Source: Massilia cavernae
GTDB taxonomy: Bacteria > Pseudomonadota > Gammaproteobacteria > Burkholderiales > Burkholderiaceae_D
Assembly: GCF_003590855.1 (NCBI RefSeq)
Contig: NZ_QYUP01000125.1
Location: 1 to 61,961 of the forward strand
Reading direction: 5' to 3'
DNA length: 61,961 nucleotides
The notes beneath the pieces were generated by a model that was not told where the DNA came from, searched no databases, and saw only the letters and a program-made list of their open reading frames with translations. The position numbers were made by a program, and so were the translations under genes. Below are positions 1 to 8,722 of the stretch, piece by piece (the first letter of the stretch is position 1; each line of letters starts with the position of its first letter).

Positions 1-1
1 G

Positions 2-940
2 GCGGTGGTCAACATCCTGACCACCAAGGCGCTGCGACAGAACCACCCGCTGCTGCGCGACCCCTTCTTCCGGCGCTTCTTCGGTGACCGCCTGCCCGAC
101 GACGAGCCGCAGAACAGCCTGGGCTCGGGCGTCATCGTCAGCCCGGACGGCTACATCCTGACCAACAACCACGTGATCGAGGCCGCCGAGGAAATCCAGG
201 TGGTGCTGGCCGACGGCCGCAAGGCCGCCGCCAGCGTGATCGGCACCGATCCCGAGACCGACCTGGCCGTGATCCGCATCGACATCCGCGACCTGCCGGT
301 GATGGTGCTCGGCCACGCCGAGGAAGCCCGCGTGGGCGATGTGGTGCTGGCGATCGGCAATCCCTTCGGCGTCGGCCAGACCGTGACGATGGGCATCGTA
401 TCGGCGGTGGGCCGCAACAACCTGAACATCAACCAGTTCGAAAACTTCATCCAGACCGACGCCGCCATCAACTTCGGCAACTCGGGCGGGGCGCTGGTCG
501 ACACCAATGGCAACCTGCTGGGCATTAACACCGCCATCTATTCGCAAACCGGCGGCTCGGTCGGCATCGGTTTCGCGATTCCCGTCACCACCGCCAAGGC
601 CGTGATGGAGGCGATCATCAAGACCGGGCAGGTCACGCGCGGCTGGGTCGGCATCGAATCGCAGGACATCACGCCCGAACTGGCCGCAAGCTTCGGCCTC
701 GCGCGCGACAGCGGCGCCATCATCGCCGGCGTGGTGCGCGGCGGCCCGGCCGACAAGGCCGGCATCAGGCCGGGCGACATCCTGCTCGACGTCGAAGGCA
801 ACAAGGTCGCCACCACCGCCGACATGCTGAACCTCATTGCCCAGCTAGTTCCCGGCCAGAAAGCTAAAATGACGGTAATGCGCCGCGACAGCGAAACAAC
901 GGTCAACGTCACCGTCGGCAAGCGTCCGCGCGCGCAATAA
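2..940 (+). CDS. HtrA/DegS-family periplasmic serine protease (5' end outside window)
   Basis: Envelope quality-control protease that cleaves misfolded periplasmic proteins. The reading frame is open from base 2, so the N-terminus (signal or anchor segment) is missing. The catalytic triad is visible: His in NNHV (codon at 170), Asp in ETDLAVI (codon at 260) and Ser in FGNSGG (codon at 482). One C-terminal PDZ domain follows (roughly bases 640-930, with the GPADKAGIRPGD ligand-loop region). A single PDZ fits the DegS/HtrA short form better than DegP, which has two. The gene ends 20 nt before the next plus-strand gene. Whether it acts in a sigma-E cascade like E. coli DegS cannot be decided from this fragment. 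Confidence 0.93.
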   Translation, partial: AVVNILTTKALRQNHPLLRDPFFRRFFGDRLPDDEPQNSLGSGVIVSPDGYILTNNHVIEAAEEIQVVLADGRKAAASVIGTDPETDLAVIRIDIRDLPVMVLGHAEEARVGDVVLAIGNPFGVGQTVTMGIVSAVGRNNLNINQFENFIQTDAAINFGNSGGALVDTNGNLLGINTAIYSQTGGSVGIGFAIPVTTAKAVMEAIIKTGQVTRGWVGIESQDITPELAASFGLARDSGAIIAGVVRGGPADKAGIRPGDILLDVEGNKVATTADMLNLIAQLVPGQKAKMTVMRRDSETTVNVTVGKRPRAQ

Positions 941-960
941 CCTTACTTTCCACGGACCTT

Positions 961-1650
961 ATGCACCTGCGCGACCTGACGCAATTCCTTACCGAACTCA
1001 GCCAGAACAACACCCGTCCCTGGTTCATCATGAACAAGCCGCGCTACGATATCCTGCGCGCGGAGTTCCTCGATGTGGTCACACAGCTGATCCGCGAACT
1101 GGGCAAGTTCGATCCGCTGGTGGCCGCCTGCGACCCGAAAAAGGCGATGTTCCGCATCAACCGCGATATCCGTTTTTCCAACGACAAGAGCCCCTACAAG
1201 ACGCGCTTCTCGGCCGGCATCACGCCCAAGGACAAGCGCCGCCCGAGCGCGGCCGGCGGCCCCACCTATTACTTCCACATCGAAGGCGACGGCACCTTGC
1301 TGATCGGCGCCGGCGAATACCTGCCGCCGCCGCCGCGGCTGCGTGCGATCCGCGAGCAGGTGGTCAACGATGCGACAGGTTTTGCGAAAGTACTGAAGAA
1401 TAAACAACTGCGCGCGGCCTACGGCGACATCAAGGAAGAAGACAAGCTGCAACGCCCGCCCAAGGGTTTCGACCCCGGGCACCAGCACGTCGAATACCTG
1501 AAGCTGAAGAGCTTCTTTGTCTGGACCGAAGTCAAGCTCGAGCTGAACGCACCGGACAAACTGGTGCCGCAGCTGGCGCGCACATTCAAGGATGCGTCCG
1601 CACTGGTCAACTGGCTGCGTGGCGTGGAAGTGGTTCAGGAAACCGACTGA
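961..1650 (+). CDS. DUF2461 domain-containing protein
   Basis: A 229-residue protein of the conserved DUF2461 (TIGR02453) family, whose function is unknown. Family-typical features are the N-terminal FLTELSQNNTRPWF segment, the central MFRINRDIRFSNDKSPYKT block and YYFHIEGDG. The length is normal for the family. There is no signal peptide or membrane segment, so it is probably cytosolic. It lies between the HtrA protease and a cupin gene on the same strand with short gaps (20 and 11 nt), so the three may be co-transcribed. No function is claimed. Confidence 0.88.
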   Translation: MHLRDLTQFLTELSQNNTRPWFIMNKPRYDILRAEFLDVVTQLIRELGKFDPLVAACDPKKAMFRINRDIRFSNDKSPYKTRFSAGITPKDKRRPSAAGGPTYYFHIEGDGTLLIGAGEYLPPPPRLRAIREQVVNDATGFAKVLKNKQLRAAYGDIKEEDKLQRPPKGFDPGHQHVEYLKLKSFFVWTEVKLELNAPDKLVPQLARTFKDASALVNWLRGVEVVQETD

Positions 1651-1661
1651 CAGGAGCGAAC

Positions 1662-2027
1662 ATGGCCTTGCAACATGCCGCCTCGGGCGAGCGCATCCCG
1701 CTGCAACGGGGCGATAACGACATCGCCCATTTCACCTCGGTGGCGCTGGCCAAGACCGACAACATGGAGCTGATCCGGCTGGTATTGCCGCAGGAACGGG
1801 CCATGCCGCAGCACATGGTCGACGGCGAAATCACGCTGTTGTGCCTGGAAGGCGAGATCAGCTGCAAGGCGCACGGCGGCGAAACGGTGCTCAAGCCGGG
1901 CGAGATGCTGTACCTGCTGGGCGGGGTGCCGCACTCGGTGCATGCGAATGTCGATTCGGTGGCCTTGCTGACCATCCTGCTGAAGAACGGTTCGGCCGAA
2001 TCGAAGGTGTTCAATACGGAAAAATAA
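1662..2027 (+). CDS. Small cupin-domain protein
   Basis: A 121-residue single cupin barrel. Cupin motif 2 is recognisable around residues 85-105 (KPGEMLYLLGGVPHSVHA); motif 1 is present but poor in metal ligands (MPQHMVDGEITLLCLEGE). This resembles small cupins that lack a full His/Glu metal set. An AGGAG sequence precedes the ATG by about 5 nt. It is convergent with gpsA, whose stop is 36 nt away. Substrate and role are not evident; small cupins range from isomerases to ligand-binding stress proteins. Confidence 0.8.
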   Translation: MALQHAASGERIPLQRGDNDIAHFTSVALAKTDNMELIRLVLPQERAMPQHMVDGEITLLCLEGEISCKAHGGETVLKPGEMLYLLGGVPHSVHANVDSVALLTILLKNGSAESKVFNTEK

Positions 2028-2063
2028 GCGGGCAGCCGCCTACCGGCATCGGCCCCGGCACGC

Positions 2064-3101
2064 TCAGCAGTATTCGCCGCGAGGATCGCGCGCGAGCAGC
2101 GCGGCCAGGGTCTGCAGCGGCGTATCGCCATCGAACAGCACTCCGGCCACCGCATTCGTGATCGGCATGTCCACGCCCAGCTTGCCGGCAAGCTCGCGTA
2201 CCGCGCGCGCGCACGGCACGCCTTCGGCCACATGGCCCAGTTCCGACACAATGGTTTCCAGCGGCTTGCCCTGCGCCAGCCCGAGGCCGACGCGCCTGTT
2301 GCGCGACAGGTCGCCGGTGCAGGTCAGGATCAGGTCGCCCATCCCCGTCAGTCCCATGAAGGTGGCGGCGCTGGCGCCCAGTGCAACACCGAGCCGGGTA
2401 ATCTCGGCCAGGCCGCGCGTGATCAGCGCTGCCCGCGCGTTCAGGCCCAGGCCGAGCCCGTCCGCCACGCCGGTCGCGATCGCCAGCACGTTCTTGACCG
2501 CGCCGCCGACTTCCACGCCGACCATGTCGTCGCAGGAGTACACCCGGATATTGCCGCCGTGGACAACCGATACCACGCGCTCGCGCAGCTCGGCCGATTC
2601 GGAAGCGACCGTCAGCGCGCACGGCAGGCCGCGCGCCACTTCCTGCGCGAACGACGGTCCCGACAGCGCCGCGCCGGCGACGGCGTCGCCCAGCACTTCG
2701 CGTTTCACCTCGTGCGGCAGCAGGCCGGTGCCGCCTTCGAAGCCCTTGCACAGCCACACCACGTTCGGGATGGCCCGCCCCTTGAGTTGTTGCAGCAACG
2801 GGCGCAGGCCGGCCACCGGGCAGGCCGCGATCAGCAGCGGCGCGTCGCCGGCGCCGGGGCCGGACACGTGCGCGATCGCCGCATCGAGGTCGGCGCTGAC
2901 CTGCATGCCCTCGGGCAGCGGAAAGCCGGGCAGGTATTCGGTATTTTCGCGCGCCGCGGCGGTGGCCTCGGCCATGGCGGGATTGCGCGCCCACAGCAGC
3001 ACTTCGTGGCGGGCGGCGAGGGCGATGGCGACTGCCGTGCCCCAGGCGCCGGCGCCCAGGATGGTGACTCTGCGGGCGGGAGAATTGTTTGAGTTGTGCA
3101 T
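2064..3101 (-). CDS. gpsA: Glycerol-3-phosphate dehydrogenase [NAD(P)+]
   Basis: Reduces dihydroxyacetone phosphate to sn-glycerol 3-phosphate, the backbone precursor of phospholipids, in the cytosol. The 345-residue protein opens with a Rossmann fold (GAGAWGTA at residues 16-23). It carries the family segments [11 protein letters not shown] and [18 protein letters not shown], which form the substrate site and the helical C-terminal domain. Length is normal (E. coli 339). The ATG lies 13 nt after the stop of the SH3-like gene and downstream of secB, so it is the last gene of a rhodanese-grxC-secB-SH3-gpsA set on this strand. In E. coli gpsA also follows secB. Confidence 0.96.
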   Translation of the reverse strand: MHNSNNSPARRVTILGAGAWGTAVAIALAARHEVLLWARNPAMAEATAAARENTEYLPGFPLPEGMQVSADLDAAIAHVSGPGAGDAPLLIAACPVAGLRPLLQQLKGRAIPNVVWLCKGFEGGTGLLPHEVKREVLGDAVAGAALSGPSFAQEVARGLPCALTVASESAELRERVVSVVHGGNIRVYSCDDMVGVEVGGAVKNVLAIATGVADGLGLGLNARAALITRGLAEITRLGVALGASAATFMGLTGMGDLILTCTGDLSRNRRVGLGLAQGKPLETIVSELGHVAEGVPCARAVRELAGKLGVDMPITNAVAGVLFDGDTPLQTLAALLARDPRGEYC

Positions 3102-3114
3102 TGAAGCTGGGGGC

Positions 3115-3558
3115 CTAGACGCCCCAGATGTCGGCTGGCCTGACGTAGCCGATGATGCCGTCGCGGTGGCGCACGCGAATCCATGGACCGGGTTGCGGGT
3201 CGACCAGTTCGAACAGGACGCCCTTGTCGGCCGTCATCACGACCGGCGCATGCTCGTCGGCGGTGGCGCGCACCCTGGCGCTGGCGCTGCGTACCACGAC
3301 ATTGCGCTTGGCCGACAGCGAACGCGCCTCGGTCCAGGCCATGTCGCCGCTGGCGTCGCGCACCTTGACCCACTCGCCGTAGCTTAGCACCACCTGCACC
3401 GGCATGCCGCGCGGTGCGACGAACAGCCGGCCGCCCTTGGTGGACGGCGCGTCGTACAGGATGACCGCGTTGGCGCCTACCGTCTTGAACTCGAACGCGT
3501 GCAGGCTTGCTGAAGCCAGCAGCAGCACTGCGCTTGCGATGAAACGGGAGATCGTCAT
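3115..3558 (-). CDS. Secreted SH3-like domain protein
   Basis: A 147-residue exported protein. Starting at the ATG at 3558 gives a clean signal peptide ([21 protein letters not shown]) preceded by GAAGG at 6 nt. The longer open frame upstream adds 24 Arg/Pro-rich residues with no ribosome site and is probably not translated. The mature part shows two bacterial SH3-type stretches ([16 protein letters not shown]...[16 protein letters not shown] and [17 protein letters not shown]...[15 protein letters not shown]), as in envelope or cell-wall binding proteins. It sits between secB and gpsA, a place where E. coli has no extra gene. Ligand unknown. Confidence 0.83.
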   Translation of the reverse strand: MTISRFIASAVLLLASASLHAFEFKTVGANAVILYDAPSTKGGRLFVAPRGMPVQVVLSYGEWVKVRDASGDMAWTEARSLSAKRNVVVRSASARVRATADEHAPVVMTADKGVLFELVDPQPGPWIRVRHRDGIIGYVRPADIWGV

Positions 3559-3656
3559 GGGTGGCCTTCGCCGGGGTTGGGATAGGGTGGGGGCCGCGCC
3601 TTGCCGCGCGTTCGCGCGGGCGGCGGCCACCCACCCCGGAGCTTGCTGTTTAATGC

Positions 3657-4130
3657 TTAGTTGGTCGCATTGGCCGCCGGTGCGGCTGCTGCTGCGTCAG
3701 CCAGTGCCTGGCGGCGCTGCTGGTAGAACACTTCGAAGTTGATTTCCGCGAGGTGTACTGGCGGGAAACCGGCGCGGGTGATGATGTCGGCGATGTTGCC
3801 GCGCAGGTAAGGGTAGACGATGTTCGGGCAGCCGATTCCCAGCAGTGGATCCATCTGGTCCGCAGGAATGTTGCGTGCTTCGAAGATACCGGCTTGCTTG
3901 CCTTCAACCAGGAAAGCGACCTTGTCCTTGACCTTGGCGGTCACGGTGATGGTCACGGTCGATTCGTAGATGCCGTCGGCGATGGCTTCTGCGCCAACGT
4001 CCAGCGACACTTCGATCGATGGCGCTTCCTGCTCGAGGAAGATGGCTGGGGAGTTCGGCTGTTCCAGCGACATGTCTTTCAGGTAGACGCGTTGGATTTG
4101 GAATACAGGTTGCAGATTTTCGTCAGACAT
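3657..4130 (-). CDS. secB: Protein-export chaperone SecB
   Basis: Tetrameric cytosolic chaperone that keeps preproteins unfolded and delivers them to SecA. The 157-residue protein shows the SecB core: [19 protein letters not shown] near the N-terminus, then [49 protein letters not shown] and an Ala-rich tail. Length matches the family (E. coli 155). It follows grxC on the same strand, as in many Proteobacteria. A terminator-like hairpin with an A-run (T-run on this strand) lies only about 20 nt upstream of the start, so secB probably has its own promoter or is attenuated. Confidence 0.97.
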   Translation of the reverse strand: MSDENLQPVFQIQRVYLKDMSLEQPNSPAIFLEQEAPSIEVSLDVGAEAIADGIYESTVTITVTAKVKDKVAFLVEGKQAGIFEARNIPADQMDPLLGIGCPNIVYPYLRGNIADIITRAGFPPVHLAEINFEVFYQQRRQALADAAAAAPAANATN

Positions 4131-4149
4131 GGAACGCTTTCGTGAAATG

Positions 4150-4173
4150 AAAAAAGAACGGCATGCGCCGTTC
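4150..4173 (-). terminator. Intrinsic terminator between grxC and secB
   Basis: On the minus strand a 7-bp stem (GAACGGC/GCCGTTC, arms 4156-4162 and 4167-4173, 4-nt loop) is followed directly by six T residues (4150-4155). It lies about 100 nt after grxC stops and 20 nt before secB starts. It can terminate grxC transcripts or act as an attenuator in the secB leader. Confidence 0.7.
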
Positions 4174-4274
4174 CGGTGTGTGCTGAAAGTAAACGCGACG
4201 GCAATTGTATCAAAACGGATTAACTAGCAATAGTTTTACCGCCGCGCTTCTGGAGCTGTTGTCAGGCCGCCCTG

Positions 4275-4538
4275 TCAGCCGCCATTCAACAGCGGATCGA
4301 GGCGTCCAGCCTGGTCGAGCGCATACAGGTCGTCGAAACCGCCGACGTGGGTGTCGCCCACATAGATTTGCGGCACGGTGCGGCGGCCGGTCTTCTGCAT
4401 CATCAGGGCGCGCTGGTCCGGATCGAGGTCGACGCGGATCTTCTCGATCCTGGTGATGCCCTTGCTTTCCAGCAGGCGTTCGGCGCGGATGCAGTACGGG
4501 CATACTGCGGTGGTGTACATCAGCACTGGTGCTGTCAT
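4275..4538 (-). CDS. grxC: Glutaredoxin 3
   Basis: Small glutathione-dependent disulfide reductase of the cytosol. The 87-residue protein has the glutaredoxin active site CPYC (residues 13-16), the cis-Pro segment RTVPQIYVGD and the GG-FDDL glutathione-binding end. The ATG at 4538 has CAGGAG upstream. A longer open frame extends further but is antisense-like and overlaps the rhodanese gene. Order rhodanese-grxC-secB-gpsA is the same as yibN-grxC-secB-gpsA in E. coli. Confidence 0.95.
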   Translation of the reverse strand: MTAPVLMYTTAVCPYCIRAERLLESKGITRIEKIRVDLDPDQRALMMQKTGRRTVPQIYVGDTHVGGFDDLYALDQAGRLDPLLNGG

Positions 4539-4563
4539 GGTAACTCTCCTGTTCGTCGTGGCG

Positions 4564-4965
4564 TTATTTGGTGATCGGCATACCTGCCGCCACCCATGCC
4601 GCCTGGCCGCCGTCGAGACTGACCACGTCTTCGAAGCCGGCTTTCCGCAGCAGGCGAACCGCTTTGTCGGCACGGGCGCCCTTCTGGCACACGACCACGA
4701 CCGGCTTGTTCTTCTGCGCACCCAGTTCGCCGATACGGGAAGCCAGGTCTGCCAGTGGAATGTTCTTCGCGTCGCGCAGATGCCCGGCAGCAAATTCATC
4801 GGCGGTGCGCACGTCCAGGACGGTGGTCTTGGCGCGGTTCATCAACTGGGTCGCTTCGAGGATGGAAGCGCGCTTGCCGCGTGGCTGGAAGGCCGGCAAC
4901 AGCAGGGCCAGGCCCGATACAGTGGCCAGTCCAACGAGAAATATATTGTCGAGAATGAATTTCAC
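4564..4965 (-). CDS. Membrane-anchored rhodanese-like protein (YibN type)
   Basis: A 133-residue protein with one N-terminal transmembrane segment (FLVGLATVSGLALLLPAF, residues 9-26) followed by a single rhodanese domain. The active-site cysteine loop is CQKGARA (about residue 94), so a sulfur-transfer or thiol-redox role is possible. The fold start LDVRTADEFAAGHL is also typical. The start codon is GTG, with TTGGAA about 7 nt upstream. It stands first in the minus-strand set before grxC and secB and corresponds by position and architecture to E. coli YibN. The physiological sulfur donor is not known from sequence. Confidence 0.9.
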   Translation of the reverse strand: MKFILDNIFLVGLATVSGLALLLPAFQPRGKRASILEATQLMNRAKTTVLDVRTADEFAAGHLRDAKNIPLADLASRIGELGAQKNKPVVVVCQKGARADKAVRLLRKAGFEDVVSLDGGQAAWVAAGMPITK

Positions 4966-5059
4966 AAACGTTCCAATGGTTTAAGTCAATCCCGGCATTA
5001 TAAAATAGAAGCTGGATTTGCTTTAACATCGCCCCGATTCCCTCACTTTAAAGAAGATT

Positions 5060-5806
5060 ATGTACAAAATCGTATTCATGCGCCATGGCGAGTCGACCTG
5101 GAACCTCGATAACCGTTTCACCGGCTGGACCGATGTCGACCTGACCGAAAAAGGCGCGCGCGAGGCGCGCACCGCCGGCATGGTCCTGAAGGAAGCGGGA
5201 TTCACCTTCGACCTGGCCTACACTTCGGTGCTCAAGCGCGCCATCCGCACCCTGTGGCTGACCCTGGATGAGATGGACATGATGTGGCTGCCGGTCAAGA
5301 ACGACTGGCGCCTGAACGAGCGCCACTACGGCGCCCTGCAAGGCCTGGACAAGGCCGAAACCGCGGCCAAGTTCGGCGACGAGCAAGTGCTGGTATGGCG
5401 CCGCAGCTACGACATCCCGCCGCCGCCGCTGGAACAGGACGATGAGCGTACCTCCTTCGACGACCCGCGTTATGCCGGCGTGCCGAAGGCCCAGGTCCCG
5501 CTGACCGAATGCCTGAAGGATACCGTGGCGCGCGTGATGCCTGTATGGGACGAGGACATCGCACCGGCCATCCGTGCCGGCAAGAAGATCCTCATCTCGG
5601 CCCACGGCAACAGCCTGCGCGCCCTGATCAAGATGCTCGACGGCATCAGCGATGCCGACATCGTCGGCCTGAACATCCCCAACGGCCAGCCGCTGGTGTA
5701 CGAACTGGACGAGAACCTGAAGCCGATCCGCCACTACTACCTGGGCGACCAGGAAGCGATCGCCGCCGCCGTGGCCGCCGTGGCCAACCAAGGGAAGGCA
5801 AAGTAA
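5060..5806 (+). CDS. gpmA: 2,3-bisphosphoglycerate-dependent phosphoglycerate mutase
   Basis: Glycolytic/gluconeogenic enzyme interconverting 3- and 2-phosphoglycerate. The 248-residue protein has the phosphohistidine motif RHGES (residues 8-12), [15 protein letters not shown], the [12 protein letters not shown] segment and the second catalytic His in [12 protein letters not shown]. Length equals the family norm. It is divergent from the rhodanese gene and sits directly before envC. In E. coli the same slot is held by the unrelated cofactor-independent enzyme GpmM, so the neighbourhood is shared while the enzyme family differs. Confidence 0.97.
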   Translation: MYKIVFMRHGESTWNLDNRFTGWTDVDLTEKGAREARTAGMVLKEAGFTFDLAYTSVLKRAIRTLWLTLDEMDMMWLPVKNDWRLNERHYGALQGLDKAETAAKFGDEQVLVWRRSYDIPPPPLEQDDERTSFDDPRYAGVPKAQVPLTECLKDTVARVMPVWDEDIAPAIRAGKKILISAHGNSLRALIKMLDGISDADIVGLNIPNGQPLVYELDENLKPIRHYYLGDQEAIAAAVAAVANQGKAK

Positions 5807-5824
5807 GTCTTGTTCCCAGATGTG

Positions 5825-7252
5825 ATGAAGATCGTTCGGCCGGCGCTCCGGGGCAGGATGGCCCTCGCGGCCATCCTGTTCGCGCTCGCCGCCGGCGTGT
5901 CCGCCGCGCCCGCCAAGCAAACCAACCGCAGCAAGCAAAAGGCCGCGGCCGAAGCCACGCGCGCCGGCATCCAAAAGAAGCTGGCGAACCTGAAGAAGGA
6001 TGTGGTGCGCACCGAAAGCGAGCGCGAGGAGGCGGCCGACGAGCTGGCCGAATCGGAAGAAGCCATTTCCGACGCCAACCGCTCGCTGCGCGAACTGGCC
6101 GAGGAACAAGGCCAGACCAACCGCAAGCTGCAGGAGCTCGACGGCGCGCAGGAGCGGCTGGCCGCGACCATCGACAAGCAAAAGAAGCAGTTGTCGCAGC
6201 TGCTGCGCGAACAATACGTGGCCGGCAACGAAGACCGCATCAAGCTGCTGCTGTCCGGCGACAATCCCAACCGCATCAGCCGCGACCTGCAGATGATGGC
6301 CTATGTGTCCAAGTCGCAGGCGCGCATGCTCGAATCGCTGCGCAGCAATCTTGCCACGGTCGAAGCCAACCAGCAGGAAGTGCAGAACGCCAAGGACGAG
6401 CTGGAAGAAATCGCAGCGGAAGAAACCGAACAGAAAGCCCGGCTGGAAAAGCAGAAGGCGCACCGCAAGGCGCTGCTGGGCAGCCTGTCGAGCCGGCTGG
6501 CCGACCAGCGCAAGCAGATCGGCAACCTCGAGCGCGACGAACAGCGCATGAGCGGGCTGGTCGACCGCCTGTCGAAACTGATCGAAGAGCAGGCGCTTGC
6601 CGCCGCCGCCGAGCAGCGCCGCCGCGAAGCGGTGGCTGCCGCGAAGGCGAAGGCCGCTGCCGAAGCGAAAGCGCTGGCGGCGGCGCGCAAGGCCGAACGC
6701 GAGCGCCTGGCGCGCGAAGCCGCCAAATCCGGCGCCAAACCGGTACCGGTCCAGCCAGAACCCGTGGTGGAGCCGGAGCCGGAGGAACCGAAGGTGGCGC
6801 AACAGCCGCCCGAGGAAAAGCCGGAAAACATCGCGCTGGCCCCGGCCGCGCCGGAAGGCGCCTTCGCCGCCCTCAAGGGCCGCCTGCGCGCGCCGGTCAG
6901 CGGCGCACTGACGGCCAGTTTCGGCGCCAAGCGCGGCAGCGGCCCGAGCTGGAAGGGCGTGTTCATCAAGGCCGACGAAGGCAGCGACGTGCGCGCGGTG
7001 GCGGCGGGGCGGGTGGTGTTCGCCAGCTGGCTGCGCGGCTTCGGCAACCTGATCATCGTCGACCACGGCAGCCAGTACCTGTCGATCTACGGCAACAACC
7101 AGTCGCTGCTCAAGCGGGTCGGCGACGCCGTCAGGGGCGGCGACCAGATCGCCAGCGCGGGCAACACCGGTGGCATTGAGGAATCGGGGCTATACTTTGA
7201 ACTCAGGCACCGCGGCAAGGCATTCAACCCTGCCGGCTGGGTCAACTTCTAG
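5825..7252 (+). CDS. envC: EnvC-type murein hydrolase activator
   Basis: Periplasmic divisome factor of the kind that activates AmiA/AmiB amidases to split septal peptidoglycan. Starting at ATG 5825 gives 475 residues with a signal peptide (ALAAILFALAAGVSAAP). A TTG at 5810 just after the gpmA stop is an alternative. A long coiled coil covers about residues 40-290. A Pro/Glu linker (VPVQPEPVVEPEPEEP) and a C-terminal LytM/M23 domain (about 350-475) follow. The LytM domain lacks the usual HxxxD zinc ligands (SWKGVFIKA in that place), as expected for a non-enzymatic activator. It lies between gpmA and the S41 peptidase, as envC follows gpmM in E. coli. Confidence 0.92.
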   Translation: MKIVRPALRGRMALAAILFALAAGVSAAPAKQTNRSKQKAAAEATRAGIQKKLANLKKDVVRTESEREEAADELAESEEAISDANRSLRELAEEQGQTNRKLQELDGAQERLAATIDKQKKQLSQLLREQYVAGNEDRIKLLLSGDNPNRISRDLQMMAYVSKSQARMLESLRSNLATVEANQQEVQNAKDELEEIAAEETEQKARLEKQKAHRKALLGSLSSRLADQRKQIGNLERDEQRMSGLVDRLSKLIEEQALAAAAEQRRREAVAAAKAKAAAEAKALAAARKAERERLAREAAKSGAKPVPVQPEPVVEPEPEEPKVAQQPPEEKPENIALAPAAPEGAFAALKGRLRAPVSGALTASFGAKRGSGPSWKGVFIKADEGSDVRAVAAGRVVFASWLRGFGNLIIVDHGSQYLSIYGNNQSLLKRVGDAVRGGDQIASAGNTGGIEESGLYFELRHRGKAFNPAGWVNF

Positions 7253-7282
7253 CGGCGCGTGCGCCGCGCAGGGGAAAGCATC

Positions 7283-8722
7283 ATGAAAGCAAAGAGCATC
7301 GGTCTGATCGGTTTCGGCATGGCGGCCGGTTTTGCCGCCTCGCTGCAGGTGACCGCGCTGGCGCAGCGCGGCGCCGACACCCAGCCGCTGCCGCTGGACG
7401 AACTGCGCCAGCTGGCCGACGTGTACGGGCTGATCAAGACCGACTACGTCGAGCCGGTGGAAGACAAGAAACTGCTGTCGCAAGCCATCTCCGGCATGGT
7501 CGCCTCGCTTGACCCGCACTCCGCCTACCTCGACCAGAAAGCCTACCGCGAAATGCAGGAAAGCATGCAGGGCCGCTTTGTCGGACTCGGCGTCGAGGTG
7601 GCGATGGAAGACGGCTACGTCAAGATCATCACGCCGATGGAAGACTCGCCGGCGTTCCGCGCCGGCATCAAGGCGGGCGACCTGATCACCCGCATCGACA
7701 ATGCCCCGGTCAAGGGCATGACCCTGGACGAAGCGATCAAGCGCATGCGCGGCGAGCCGAAAAGCAAGGTCACGCTGACGATCGCGCGCAAGGGCGACGA
7801 CCAGCCGTGGGTGCTGCCGCTGGCGCGCGAGGAAATCCGCGTGCACAGCGTCAAGGCGAAGGTGATCGAGCCCGGCTATGCCTGGATCCGCATCACCCAG
7901 TTCCAGGAAAACACCCTGCCGGACATGGCGAAACAGGTCAACGCGCTGTACGCCGCGGAACCGAACCTGAAAGGGCTGGTGCTCGACCTGCGCAACGACC
8001 CGGGCGGGCTGCTGCCGGGCGCGATCGGCGTCTCCGCCGCCTTCCTGCCGGGCGAGCAAAAGATTGTCTCGACCGCGGGCCAGATCGACGACGCGAACCA
8101 GGTATTCTACGGACGGCGCGAATTCTATGCCGGCCGTAACGGCGGCGACCCGCTGGCAAAGCTGCCGGCTGCGCTGAAGACGGTGCCGCTGGTGGTGCTG
8201 GTCAACGGCGGCTCGGCTTCGGCCTCGGAAATCGTGGCCGGCGCGCTGCAGGACTACAAGCGCGCCACCATCCTCGGCACCCAGACCTTCGGCAAGGGCT
8301 CGGTACAGACGCTGCGCCACTTGACCAGCGACACGGCGGTCAAGCTGACCACGGCGCGCTACTACACTCCGAGCGGACGCGAGATCCAGGCCAGGGGCAT
8401 CGTGCCTGACGTCATGGTCGACGAAACCGCCGAAGGCGACGGCCTCAACAGCCTGCGCGTGCGCGAATCCGACCTCGTCAAGCACCTGTCGAACGGCAAG
8501 GAAAGGGGCGCGGCACCGGCCACGGCCGCCGCCATCCGCGACGAGCTGGAAGAGGCCCAGTTCGCGCGTGCCGCCGCGCGCAAGCGCACCCCGCTCGAAT
8601 TTGGCGGCAAGGACGACTTCCAGCTGGCGCAGGCGCTGAACCACTTCAAGGGCCTGCCGGTCAAGCTGTCCAACGTCGAAGCGCGCGCCGAGAGGCCGGC
8701 CGCGATCGACAAGCGCAAATGA
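7283..8722 (+). CDS. Carboxyl-terminal processing peptidase (S41A)
   Basis: Periplasmic serine protease with PDZ domain that trims C-termini of exported proteins. The 479-residue product has a signal peptide (to about residue 29, VTALAQRG), an S41 N-terminal cap, a PDZ domain around residues 90-175 (GRFVGLGVEV...AGIKAGDLI) and the catalytic domain. The nucleophile segment GGSASASEI and the general-base lysine in FGKGSVQTL are intact. The ATG at 7283 is preceded by GGGGAAAG. The stop overlaps the next gene by 4 nt (ATGA). Placement after envC suggests a cell-envelope role. The assignment to the CtpA/Prc family is firm; the substrate is not known. Confidence 0.94.
   Translation: MKAKSIGLIGFGMAAGFAASLQVTALAQRGADTQPLPLDELRQLADVYGLIKTDYVEPVEDKKLLSQAISGMVASLDPHSAYLDQKAYREMQESMQGRFVGLGVEVAMEDGYVKIITPMEDSPAFRAGIKAGDLITRIDNAPVKGMTLDEAIKRMRGEPKSKVTLTIARKGDDQPWVLPLAREEIRVHSVKAKVIEPGYAWIRITQFQENTLPDMAKQVNALYAAEPNLKGLVLDLRNDPGGLLPGAIGVSAAFLPGEQKIVSTAGQIDDANQVFYGRREFYAGRNGGDPLAKLPAALKTVPLVVLVNGGSASASEIVAGALQDYKRATILGTQTFGKGSVQTLRHLTSDTAVKLTTARYYTPSGREIQARGIVPDVMVDETAEGDGLNSLRVRESDLVKHLSNGKERGAAPATAAAIRDELEEAQFARAAARKRTPLEFGGKDDFQLAQALNHFKGLPVKLSNVEARAERPAAIDKRK

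Noticed and set aside
5048..7066. A 672-codon antisense frame over gpmA/envC
   Set aside because: Crosses two well-supported genes and is compositionally artificial.
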